From Muntiacus reevesi (taxonomy: Eukaryota > Chordata > Mammalia > Artiodactyla > Cervidae), in contig NC_089260.1 in NCBI RefSeq assembly GCF_963930625.1, positions 79,818,618-79,882,617 on the forward strand: a DNA stretch of 64,000 nt, read 5' to 3'. The notes below the pieces were generated by a model. The model saw nothing but the letters and a program-made list of their open reading frames with translations, was not told the DNA's origin and ran no database searches. Each line of letters opens with the position of its first letter. Position 1 is the stretch's first letter. Of this stretch, positions 39,790 to 48,708 are shown in pieces. The translations under genes were made by a program, and so were the position numbers.

Positions 39790-41571
39790 TCTAGAGAGGC
39801 AGCCTCGCATCAATTGGTAAGCTCGAGAGGAACACGGAGTTCAATGATTCCAATGGAGACAATGCCTGACTCCTCTGGAAAACGGACAGGAATCCCAGGA
39901 TTCCATTGGCAACAGGAAAGGGACAATGGGTCTGCCGCCTCACCTCGAGCGGCTTTCCTATGGCCCTTTCAAGCCGCGAGGATACTCCCGACGGGTCCCT
40001 TGCAACTAGACAGGTGTCCTGAAGTCGCTGAACACACCCGTGTTTGGAAGGGCCATCCCCGTCGTAACTCGAGAAAACCATGAGACTCCCCCCTCGCCCC
40101 GAGAGGAGGCCCGATTCCCCTGCACAACATGCAGAGCAATTGCGTGCTCCCCATCAAACCCGAAAGGAGCCTTGATTTCCTTGATGGCACTCCACTGAAA
40201 CCCCAGGAAAACTGTCTCAAGTCTAGAGGGATACTAAAGTCACTTCATCAACCAGAAACGGCTCCGTGTATTCCGAATCATCTCAAGCTGAGAGCTGATT
40301 TCCTGGCTTCAAATCAAGAGGAATGCCAACTGTCCACAAGCACCAAAAGAGGAGGCTTCCCCCAGCTGTACGACTGGTTGAGGGAGTATGAATTTGCGGC
40401 CTTCAGTGGAATCGACCCCGAGATGCCCTGACTCGAAATCAGGCCGGAATTCCTGCAGTGATTGAGTTCAAGCTGGATTTCATCTCACGAGATGAAGGGA
40501 TGTCTGAAGCCCCTGGGGAGACACTAGAGAATGCTTACCACCCTGCCCTTTCTCGACAGGCGGCCTCCCATCCATTGGACAGCTCATGAGGAAGACGGAG
40601 TTCAATGATTCCAAAGGAGACGATGCCTGACTCCTCTGGAAAATGGACAGGAATCCCAGGATCCCAGTGGCAACAGGAAAGGGAACCTGGGTCTGAGGCC
40701 TCACCTCGAGAGGTGTTCCTATGGCCCTTTCAAGACGCGAGGAGACTCCCGATGGGTCCCTCGAAACTAGACAGGAGTCCTGACGTCGCTGAACACACCC
40801 CTGTTTGGAAGGGCCATCCCGGCTGTAACTCGAGAATATACCCCTGGTTCCTGCCGCAACTCGAGAAAAACCATGAGACTCCCCTCTCGCCACGAGTTGA
40901 AACCCGATTTCCCTGCACTGCGTGCAGAGCAATTCCGTCCTCCCCGTCAAACTCGAAAGGAGGGTTGATTTCCTTGATGGCACTCCAGAGAAACTCAAGG
41001 AACACTCTCTCCATTCTAGAGGGATCCTGAGGTCACTGCAGGAACCAGGAAGAGCTCTGTGTACCCCCAATCATCTCGAGGTGAGAGCGAAATTCCTGGC
41101 TTCAAATCAAGAGAAATGCCAACTGTCCACAAGCACCACAAGAGGAGGCTTCTCAAAGATGTACGTCTGGGAGAGGGACGTTTAATTTATGGCCTCCACT
41201 GGAATCGACCCCGAGATGCCCTGACTTTAATCATGCCGCAATTCTTGCAGTGACATGAGTGCAAGCTGGATTTCATCTCACAAGATAAAGGGATGTCTGA
41301 AGCCCCTGGGGAGACACTAGAGAAAGCCTTGGCTCCCTGCCTTTTCTAGAGACGCCGCCTCACATCAATTGGAGAGCTCGAGAGGAACACGGAGTTCAAT
41401 GATTCCAAAGGAGACGATGCCTGAAAATTCTGGAAAATGGACAGGAATCCCAGGATCCCAGTGGCAACAGGAATGGGAAACTGGGTCTGAGGCCTCACCT
41501 CGAGAGGTGTTCCTATGGCCCTGTTAAGCCGCGAGGAGACTCCCGAGGGGTCCCTCGCAACTAGACAGGAG
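39790..41571. repeat. Satellite segment shared with 16.0-17.8 kb, ending at the provirus
   Basis: Homologue of about 16030-17810 at a shift of 23759 bp, with the same private variants. The close match runs up to the provirus insertion point at 41571 and does not clearly continue in the satellite resuming at 49016. It shows what this locus looked like just upstream of the insertion. Confidence 0.65.
41566..41571. repeat. Target-site duplication, left (CAGGAG)
   Basis: CAGGAG immediately precedes the LTR end TGTTGGGG and is repeated at 49010-49015 right after the other LTR end. A 6-bp duplication is usual for class II (betaretrovirus-like) integration. The intact satellite motif GACAGGAGTCCTGACGTC in other monomers is the empty site. 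Confidence 0.93.
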
Positions 41572-42039
41572 TGTTGGGGTCCTTTAATGGACCGGAACCT
41601 GGTGGTACGGAGTCGACGATAAGAAAGTAAAAGAGAGAAAGAGAGAGGGAGAAAGAGAGAGAGAGACAAAAATGACCCGGAGATCTAAGCTCTGATGGAG
41701 CAAAGGTGCTTTAATGATTTTTCTATGAGTATATATAGGCTACAGTACAAGAAACTTCTTTCGGGAATGGTAGAGATCAGAAAACCAAATGTACAGCAAC
41801 CGTTATCAAGGGAACAAGGGATAATGTTAGTCACAATGTCAGGACACAATCCATATCTCAAGAAAGGGGAAGGAGATTAAGCTGTTTTGTCCTAAGGAGA
41901 ATGTTTACTAAAGGAGACTCATGCTTGCCTCACACAATGACCTCAGTCCCTGGGAGCAGCGTGCTGTTCCGCTTGAAGAGGGACAAAGGACTCATGAGAA
42001 ACAGCATGTAGGAATCTTCCCATCAAACATTCCCTGACA
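41572..42039 (-). repeat. 3' LTR of the provirus
   Basis: 468 bp, almost the same as the 5' LTR, with the same ends, TATA-type box (41730-41737), ATTAAA signal (41710-41715) and TC-rich tract. It is preceded on the minus strand by the polypurine tract. Differences from the 5' LTR include the base at about 41593 and the pair near 41962 (TG here, AA in the 5' LTR). Confidence 0.93.
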
Positions 42040-42050
42040 ATTCCCCCTTA
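42040..42050 (-). other. Polypurine tract
   Basis: Minus strand reads TAAGGGGGAAT immediately before the 3' LTR, the normal position and composition of the plus-strand primer in retroviruses. Confidence 0.85.
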
Positions 42051-43966
42051 TTTATTTATAATATTTGTAAGAAGAGTTTTGACCATCAGAGTTTGTTTAG
42101 TTTTGACAATCTTTGCATGAAGGCAACGGTAGACAACAAATATAATTGTTAAGACAATCACCAAAATTATGGTTCCAGATCCAATGCTATGAGTAAGACT
42201 TTGAAACCATCCACGTGGGTCTAGCGCAGATAATTGATCAGTTAATTGTTTAGCTAAAGTTTTCTTATCAATGGAAGAGGGCAGATTATTAGAAAAAGTT
42301 TCAAATATTTCTTTTTGCAATAATTGTACATTCAGACAGACATTATCATGTATGTTTTGTAAATGAAACTTGATTTGTTCCCAGTTGTAGGCACTATTAT
42401 TAAAATGAACAGGAGTAACACAAAATTGAGTAGAATTCTAGTCACATTTTACCATCACCTGTTTTTGTACATCTGTTAATTGATCTCTAACCCATTCGAT
42501 GGCTGTTTTCAGTTTCTGTATTTCTTCTTGAATTTCCTCATCAATCTGAGTCTGAGTGGCCCATAAACTATGGGCATCTTTAGTCCAATTTTGAATAAAA
42601 TTATGTGTCTGAATAGAGGTTTGTAAAGCAACACCAGTGACAACAGCAGTGGTGCAAATGGCTATTAATCCCAGAATACTAAAAATCAGCTATCCAATGA
42701 ATCGTTTAGATCGCCGGAGCAATTTAGTAAGCAACCGGGAAGCAAGTCCAGCCATGGGACCTTCTTCCCAGGGCCGTTGGAGATTTATTGGTAACCATAG
42801 ACTACGTCGAGATCGAAGAATTAAAAGAGAATCATACCTTAAGGAAATAGAGGAGTTAAGACAAGTATATAATCTGCAATTTATGCAAGTTACAGAACGT
42901 ATAGTCTTATTGAATTGTAAGTTTCCTATAGCTATAACAAAAGGAAATGGAACACAGGCTTGTATAAAATATGATTGATTATAGTGAAAGAAATAATTGC
43001 TATAGCTATGATTGGTCCCTGCGGAATGTCTGGTCCAAGTCCCAAGTTCTTCGGTGTTTGCAGCAAGTTTTCAGATGTCCCATTGTTTAGGCCCAATCTG
43101 CTTATCAAAGATGATTCGAGGACGAGGTGGGGGCCATTTCTTCATCAAGCTAGCCAAGAAGTCCTCTGTCATGGTAATGTTCCATTGTAGTATTAGTAAC
43201 CTCCCATGTTACTTGAGTAATATAATCATACATAGTATTGTTAATATCATCTGAGCAGTTCAATAACCACATATTATGGGGTCCCCAATTGACAATTGTA
43301 TGATTAGCTATAAACATTAATTTTCCTTGTTTGGCCTAACATTAGTCCCAATGAACAGGAATATATTTAAAGTTCTTATTAGTAAACCCTTGGCATGTTG
43401 TTCTTTGTTCTTTCCCTAATTTTTTCCCTAAAGTTTCAGTAGTATAAACATGGTTCATTGACAAAGAAAGGGCAGTAAATAATCCAAGTAGTGTCCGAAA
43501 ACCCTTTTCTGGAGGCAGGACGAAAGCCCAAGTTTGTCAACTAACGTTTGTACATAATTTTGCTGGGCCCATACATAAAAGAAGGACTTCATAACCTAGA
43601 ATGATATTAATTAGTTTTTCTTATTCTTCAGGATGAGAGGGCCCCTCCAGTTCCAAGGAGGGGGCATATGTGCTGACTCGTTAGTGAATATGATTGGTTC
43701 TATATCTGTCCATTTTACAACCTACAATAAAAAAGGGGGAGTTAGGTATATAAGCCCAGTAAGTGTGATCAATCAGGTCAGCCTGAGCGGGGGAAGCAAA
43801 AGCAAGCAAAGCAAGCATAGCGAAGAGAAATATTTTTAGGATTTCGAGGCATTCCCTGTTGAGAAATCAGGTTTTCAGTTTAATTAGTTACGGTTTTTGT
43901 CTGTCCCCAAGTAGGGAGATCATAATGTCGAGTGAAGCGCTTTTTGGAAATTTTTAATGTCGCCAT
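42048..43966 (-). pseudogene. env: env remnant (leader, degraded surface part, transmembrane subunit)
   Basis: Starts at an ATG (43964-43966) followed by a basic stretch and WGQ, like betaretroviral Env leaders, then a hydrophobic signal-like segment near 43760-43840. The surface part is broken by many stops; no minus-strand frame above 60 codons survives between 42320 and 43966. The transmembrane subunit is recognisable: heptad-like helix near 42480-42560, a TAG at 42438-42440, a cysteine-containing region near 42415-42450, and an open 90-codon end (42048-42320) with a hydrophobic membrane span (about residues 49-63) and a short basic cytoplasmic tail. It cannot make a functional envelope. 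Confidence 0.7.
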
Positions 43967-44129
43967 GGCTTATATTGGAATTCTTTCTTCCTGGGTTTTT
44001 TGCTGTTTCATCTCTAGTCTGAATGTTGGGGGCCCCCTTAGGTTGAATCTTCTGAAGAGGAAGTAATGTGAGCTCGTTGGATCCATCTGGAGAAATAGAA
44101 GCATATCCTTTCCCTGTAAGATTAGTTTC
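43967..44129 (-). pseudogene. pol: Integrase C-terminal tail
   Basis: A short minus-strand frame reading GKGYASISPDGSNELTLLPL, followed by a basic proline-containing tail, resembles the C-terminal domain and end of a betaretroviral integrase. It ends near the putative env start at 43966, as expected where pol and env meet or overlap. The catalytic D,D-35-E core is absent. The junction with AT-rich DNA lies at about 44125-44160. Confidence 0.6.
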
Positions 44130-45856
44130 TTAGACTTCTATTGATTAGTTAACCCGTTTTGATATCAAATGGGCAAAGGAAAGGAGGTGTCCTTTCATGT
44201 TTCAAAACTTCTTTTTTTGTTTGTTTGTTTTTTGCTGTTGTCAAAACATCTCTTTGTGGTAAGTTTAAAAACTTTAAAATAAATAAGGCTATATTAACAA
44301 TAGTTATAAAAAGAGAGGAAAGCGATAATGATGAAAACATTTTTAGGAAATATTTCAGTCGAAAAGAAAAAAAAATCATTCAGAAATCTGTTTGGGACTG
44401 GTATTTGGCTGTGGTTTGTGTTATTTGGGGCAAAGGATTAGGAGTAACCATTTAAATATTTTTTCCTAAGTGAAATTATTGAAAAGTTGATGCAGAACAA
44501 CTTGATAAATGAAATGTTGCTCACATCCAAATATGTTTGACTTTGTCCTTGAAGAAGAAATGCAGCTTAGAAACTGTTGAATCTCACTGTTGAATCTCAC
44601 TGTTAAAGAGGATGACTACACTTCCAAGACAGACCTGAAAAGAAGGCAAACATTCCGCATTTCTGATATTCTTAGGAACAAATAATCCATTCGGGAAATG
44701 GTGTCCTTTTTAAAATTCCAGCACTAAATATCTTTAAAAGTTAAAAGGCCAAAACAAAGTATGATAGCATAATAAACAAATGCAATGTTTATTTTAAATA
44801 AACATACCATATTTTGTGGTTTTCATTGTGATCCACCCAAGCATTTCAACTGCATTTTCTAATATATTTGCAGTCTGAATGTATCTGCTGACAAAAGTTA
44901 ATTTTGTTAAATATTGTTTTTTCAGAATTTTTCTCTTGTTTCCAATTTGGTTTAATTTGGAGAAAGAACATTTGCTGTAGCTAGAACGACAATGAAAAAC
45001 TAATCTAGTAAAGCTTATATAAATACCATTTTATTCTATAATAAATGTTTCAACAATTAAAAAAATATTTTTGTATTCATCATTTTATTTGCCATTTCTT
45101 ATATCTTTCTATTAAAAGCATATATTTTACTTTTTTATAGAAACCATGAAATGTCTTGTATATTAGCATTTTATGGACCATTGAACATATTTTTCAAATC
45201 ATATTATATTATATATATATCCATTCCTATATAAATATATATTTATATTCATTAACAGCTCAAAATCTCTTCAACTCTTCTGCAAGAAAAAACCCCTTTT
45301 AAGAGCAAGCCAGTGTTCAGCAATTAACGCTTCAAAATCTTACTTCATTTGGAAATGACCCAGCCATTCAACAAACTTGTATTACTTAGTTCAGCACAAC
45401 TCTAGAAACCTAAGTCACTCTAATCCCAAGAGATGGCTCTATATTATAGATAACAGATCATTCTATCAAAAATACATTTATTTCTAAGAGCTTATCTAAA
45501 AGTTTTTATCTCATCTATATATTTGTGTATATAGAAATATAAAGAGTTACCTTTTTGTTGACAAACTTAGTTTACCTTAAACCAAGGCATAATAAAAGTA
45601 TTATATAATGTTGATGACTTAAGACATGTCCCAACTAGATTAACAAATAATTATATTTAAGTCACATTCACATTTAAATAAACATTATACCCAACATTGA
45701 ACAGCCTTCAGTTTATGTAAAGCTGAATCTAAATAGAGCTGATTAACTCCACACTATCCAAAAACAAAGACATACATTGAGACATAGAAAATTTTAGATA
45801 CATAGCGATAGTTTTCCGTTTGAAATTTAAAATATCCTTTTGTTTTATTTATTTAT
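44130..45856. other. AT-rich, non-retroviral-looking segment inside the provirus
   Basis: About 1.7 kb strikingly richer in A and T than the satellite or the retroviral genes. It occupies the place of the missing RNase H and most of integrase. No frame resembles retroviral protein; the two overlapping frames at 44149-44455 have no recognised motif. Notable points are an A-rich run read on the minus strand at about 44212-44233 (AAAAAACAAACAAACAAAAA), a short direct repeat of GAATCTCACTGTT at about 44579-44604, and several AATAAA hexamers. It could be a host segment captured into the element, a retroposed host sequence or an unrecognised repeat. I see no gene in it. Confidence 0.6.
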
Positions 45857-45986
45857 TTTGAGCTCCACCAATTTGTTAATGGCTGGAGTCCTAGATAGAG
45901 TGGGCTGTGTATCCCAAGGACATGATAAGAGTTAACTTAAGGTTTTTTCTTAGGCCTATTTTTGTTTCCCAGGCAGAACTGGAGCT

Positions 45987-45990
<4 letters not shown>
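45857..45990. repeat. 134-bp segment with 11-bp inverted ends
   Basis: TTTGAGCTCCA at 45857-45867 is the exact reverse complement of TGGAGCTCAAA at 45980-45990. The 112 bp between them have no coding potential and no recognised family. It may be a small inverted-repeat element, or a chance or secondary palindrome at the end of the AT-rich insert. The flanks are AT-rich, so a target duplication cannot be judged. Confidence 0.4.

Positions 45991-46025
<35 letters not shown>
45991..46025. repeat. (TA)n microsatellite
   Basis: Uninterrupted TA dinucleotide run of about 35 bp. The open frames across it on both strands (poly Ile-Tyr) are artefacts of the repeat. It lies next to an inverted-repeat arm at 45980-45990. 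Confidence 0.95.
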
Positions 46026-46028
<3 letters not shown>

Positions 46029-46104
46029 CAATTTCAAAAAAGATTTTATTTTCATCAGTTTCCTCCAGAGTCTAAAGAATATCATAGCCATTCAGTGTCA
46101 AAAA

Positions 46105-46800
46105 TAATCATTTCTCTTTTTTGTAGCTATAGTATATTATTAATGATATATGCATGAGGGGATTGTTGTCACACAGGAAGTAAAGCCTTGGCTACAAAAT
46201 TTTGACAAATACTAGGACTGTTACGGAGATGGCAATGGCACCCTATTTCAGTACTCTTGTCTGGAGAATCCCAGGGACGGGCGAGCCTGGCGGGCTGACA
46301 TCCATGGGGTCGCATGGAGTAGGACACGACCGAAGTGACTTAGCAGCAGCAGTAGCAGGACTTTTAAGCATACCTTGAGGTAACATAGTCTATTGAAATC
46401 TTTGATGAGGCCCGATATGATTAGGATAAGGGAGAGAGAAAGTGAATTTCTCCCGGTCTAAAGGGTGTAAAGGTATATTTAAAAGGGAATCTTGTGAATC
46501 AGTAATAATAATGTGCAAATTTTGAGAAATAGTAATAGGTGATGGGATCTCTGGTTGCAATGTACCCATAGGTTTTATAAAAGAATTAACTTTTTTAAAC
46601 TTTGTTAAGAGACACCATTTGTTATGTTTTTTTTTTTTTATAACAAAAATAGAGTTCCAAAAAGAGCAAGATTCTTCAATATGTTTCAATTTTAATTGTG
46701 TGTTTATAAGTTCTTTAGTAGCTTGTAATTTTTTTTTTTCATAAGGGGCCATTGCTTTGTCCAAATAGGCTCATAATTTTTCTTAGTTATTTTAATAATT
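46105..46800 (-). pseudogene. pol: Reverse transcriptase N-terminal remnant, split by a SINE
   Basis: Minus-strand remnant of the fingers and early palm of reverse transcriptase. Recognisable pieces are NSIFVIKKK, PMGTLQPEIPSP and IPLHPLDREKF in the frame 46390-46764, then a TAG (46390-46392) at the position of the conserved tryptophan after RFQ. The frame continues for about ten codons to the SINE insertion and resumes beyond it at about 46219 with a stretch resembling the segment just before the catalytic YMDD. I could not find an intact YMDD. A frame change lies near the nine-base T run (A run in coding sense) at about 46730. Everything after the palm, including RNase H and most of integrase, is absent. 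Confidence 0.75.
46220..46356 (+). mobile_element. Bov-tA / BOV-A2-type SINE
   Basis: Begins about GGAGATGGCAATGGCACCC and ends CTTAGCAGCAGCAGTAGC, with the internal GAATCCCAGGGACGG and GGTCGCATGGAGTAGGACAC strings typical of ruminant Bov-tA SINEs. It is flanked by AGGACT on both sides (46214-46219 and 46357-46362). It lies opposite to the provirus and interrupts reverse transcriptase; the flanking codons join sensibly if one AGGACT is removed. The family is limited to ruminants, so it dates this copy and supports the host assignment. Confidence 0.85.
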
Positions 46801-46828
46801 GTTTTCTTTGTTAAATGAGCAGTGGCCC

Positions 46829-47605
46829 CTAGGAAAAATGTGGAATGTATATCTGAGTTTGCCATTGTATAAGTAAGTCCCTTTTTATTAGATTAAAGGG
46901 TACATTTATCACATAAGGTTTTAATGTTGTAGGTTGGCCTTCTGGTCTCTCACATGAGTATATTTGAACACTTTGATAAACTTTTTGTAGTTTAGTTTGA
47001 GAAATTTTTGCAATTTGGCAAGAGACCTTTTGTATAGGCCAGGATTTGGGCCATAAATATTTGGAAATAATAGTAATACCAGATCCAGTGTCAAGGAGAC
47101 CAGAAAATCTTTTACCATTAATTTTGATATTTATATTTGGTCGGGCATACTCAGATACTAATAATGTCCACAAAGATTGTTTTTGATCTGTACTGTCAGA
47201 CCTATCTGTCCGTACATTATTAGAGGAATTAATAGAAATGTAAGGTAAAAGAAGTAATTGAGCAATTTTGTACCCCTTTTTGAATTGCCATAGAATCTGA
47301 GATGACATCAGAATTTGAATCTCTCCTTTATAATCTGAATCAATTATTCCAGGGTGAACAGTAATTCCTTTAGAAATCAGACTTGATCGGCCAAACAAAA
47401 GACCAAAAGTTTGTGGGGGCAGGGGTCCAAAAAGTCCGGTAGGCACTCTAGTAGGGATTGTTTGAGGGTAAAGGAAAAAATCATTTATCGACGGCAGAAC
47501 TGCCGGATGTTGAGGGTTTGAGGGAAAAGATAGAATTTGCTCCTGTTTGGAGTTTTCTGGAATAGGTTTTTCATCAATATCAAATTTAAATTTACAACTT
47601 TTGGC
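46829..47605 (-). pseudogene. pro: pro remnant: partial dUTPase plus aspartic protease
   Basis: The longest undamaged retroviral frame, open from the TAG in the zinc knuckle to a stop at 46829. Counting residues from 47446, GRSS (about 19-22) and PGIIDSDYKGEI (about 32-43) are dUTPase motifs. The protease follows with its active site DTGSG (about 119-123; nucleotides near 47078-47092). The N-terminal part of dUTPase is missing: the frame runs directly from the end of nucleocapsid into the middle of dUTPase, whereas intact betaretroviruses put pro in a shifted frame relative to gag. No good initiator is visible; the codon at 47446 is GTG. Confidence 0.8.
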
Positions 47606-47611
47606 CTAGTG

Positions 47612-48400
47612 CATTCTTTTACAGCAGCGAGGGCAAATTTTTTGGTATTTTATTAGCCTTCTTAGGTCAATCCCTTTTTAAAAGATTTTTATCTCCACAC
47701 AATTTAAACATCTTTCATTTCCCTTTTTAAAGATAGTAGCCATTGCCTCAATCAGCATTTGCATCTTTTGAGCTTCTGATCCTAGATTGTGATAAGCTTT
47801 TAAGTAATCAATAATAATTTTAGTCTCACAAATTGCAGCTATAGCTCTTTGACATTTCTGATTTGCATTCTCATAAGCAAGTAATTTCTCTAGCTGTTTT
47901 TTGGTTTCTTCTCCGATTACAGTACGGGAAATAGTAGCTTCTAATCTAGTTTAAAAATTAGCATAACTTTTCATTAGGTTCCAACAAATGAGAGACTTTT
48001 GGAGTTGTGACTGTCGGCAGAGGAGAAGCATTTGGAGAAGCCAGGGCAGGGCTAGTAAGAAAATTTTGAGATAGTTTGTATTGTTTCAATTGGGCCTTTT
48101 GTAAAGTTTAATCATTTAATTTATATTTATGTAATAAGTGTTCTGTCTGTTGCTGAATATTGGAAGGGCTAGAATGTACCTTGAAATGACAAAATTATAG
48201 CTTTAATAACAGCCCATAGGGGCTAGAGATCAACTGGAATATTTTTTCTTTGTATGGCTGCTCATTTAACATTTTCTTTGACCTGGAGCCAAATTTTTAA
48301 ATCAAAACTGCATTTATCAGAAAACTAAGGATTATGTTTAACTACTGTTTGAAGGCAAGCCTCTATTTATTGCCATGAAGCCAGAAGTCCTTGAAATTAA
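47612..48400 (-). pseudogene. gag: gag remnant (matrix, capsid C-terminus, nucleocapsid)
   Basis: Degraded gag on the minus strand. About 48170-48400 translates in short pieces resembling the N-terminal matrix of betaretroviral Gag. About 47740-48000 resembles the end of capsid, with the usual EAMA-type helix just before nucleocapsid. The first zinc knuckle (about 47685-47730) keeps C-x2-C but has lost the GH part. The second (47594-47635) keeps C-x2-C-x4-H-x4-C spacing but has TAG at 47606-47608 where a tryptophan is usual. Stops occur elsewhere (e.g. near 47951). The interval between matrix and capsid C-terminus is far too short for a whole Gag, so the centre is deleted. Identification is from motif order and resemblance, not a search. 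Confidence 0.7.
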
Positions 48401-48464
48401 AACAAATGGTGAAGTAAAGTAGAAAAATAATGGGGCTGGCCAGCCTTTTAACCCATGCCTTAGT

Positions 48465-48471
48465 ACTTACC
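48465..48471 (-). promoter_or_regulatory. Candidate major splice donor in the leader
   Basis: GGTAAGT on the minus strand, about 50 bases downstream of the primer site, matches the consensus donor and sits where the env subgenomic donor of a retroviral leader is expected. No acceptor was established; a CTTACAG at about 44122-44128 near the integrase tail is a possible partner. Confidence 0.5.
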
Positions 48472-48522
48472 GACCTCAATGGGTCCCTGAGTCACTCCGC
48501 CCGATGTACCGCGTATATCAGT

Positions 48523-48540
48523 GTCCCTGTTCGGGCGCCA
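48523..48540 (-). other. Primer-binding site, tRNA-Lys3 type
   Basis: Minus strand reads TGGCGCCCGAACAGGGAC, an exact 18-base complement of the 3' end of tRNA-Lys3 (UUU). It lies two bases from the LTR end, the normal spacing. It fixes the orientation: the right LTR is the 5' one. Confidence 0.95.
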
Positions 48541-48680
48541 TTTGTTGGGGTCCTTTAATGGACCAGAACCTGGTGGTACGGAGTCGACGATAAGAAAGTA
48601 AAAGAGAGAAAGAGAGAGGGAGAAAGAGAGAGAGAGACAAAAAAGACCCGGGGACCTAAGCTCTGATGGAGCAAAGGTGC

Positions 48681-48686
48681 TTTAAT
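48681..48686 (-). promoter_or_regulatory. LTR polyadenylation signal ATTAAA
   Basis: ATTAAA on the minus strand about 15 bases after the TATA-type box; the 3' LTR has the same hexamer at 41710-41715, where it would act. The closeness of TATA box and signal implies a short R region, as in some betaretroviruses. R boundaries are inferred. Confidence 0.5.
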
Positions 48687-48700
48687 GATTTTTCTATGAG

Positions 48701-48708
48701 TATATATA
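48701..48708 (-). promoter_or_regulatory. LTR TATA-type box
   Basis: TATATATA on the minus strand, upstream of the ATTAAA signal in the orientation of the provirus. The same motif is kept in the 3' LTR. It is a plausible core promoter; activity cannot be judged from sequence, and satellite surroundings are usually silent. Confidence 0.6.

Larger units (their letters stand above)
1..41571. repeat. Satellite I-like tandem array, left block
   Basis: Continuous tandem array with no gene. The landmark GACAGGAGTCCTGAC (or a close variant) starts at 417, 1210, 2005, 2797, 3581, 4374, 5154, 5949, 6740, 7534, 8327, 9121, 9912, 10697, 11490, 12284, 13073, 13868, 14662, 15456, 16250, 17011, 17805, 18600, 19395, 20189, 20983, 21746, 22541, 23336, 24131, 24925, 25719, 26513, 27306, 28100, 28896, 29691, 30486, 31276, 32069, 32862, 33657, 34451, 35243, 36038, 36835, 37627, 38420, 39214, 40009, 40770 and 41564, a mean spacing of 791 bp. 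Most monomers keep an EcoRI site followed by a PstI site (GGAATTCCTGCAGTGACTTG) and several CTCGAG sites. The ~31-bp internal periodicity matches ruminant satellite I (1.715-related). The tandem structure is certain; the family name rests on remembered properties and was not searched. The array begins and is cut off inside a monomer. Confidence 0.93.

Noticed and set aside
41695..41880. Plus-strand frames inside the LTRs (also 48760-48981)
   Set aside because: They lie antisense in LTR U3/R sequence, are not conserved between the two LTRs (different frames are open) and show no protein feature.
42637..43254. Plus-strand frames of 113, 71 and 80 codons in the env region
   Set aside because: They are antisense to the env remnant and match nothing; the provirus is read on the minus strand.
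44149..44455. Overlapping 76- and 98-codon frames in the AT-rich segment
   Set aside because: They have no recognised motif, lie on opposite strands over the same bases and contain runs from homopolymers. They are not supported as genes.
45891..46107. Two overlapping 66-codon frames with an Ile-Tyr run
   Set aside because: They are translations of the (TA)n microsatellite with random flanks.
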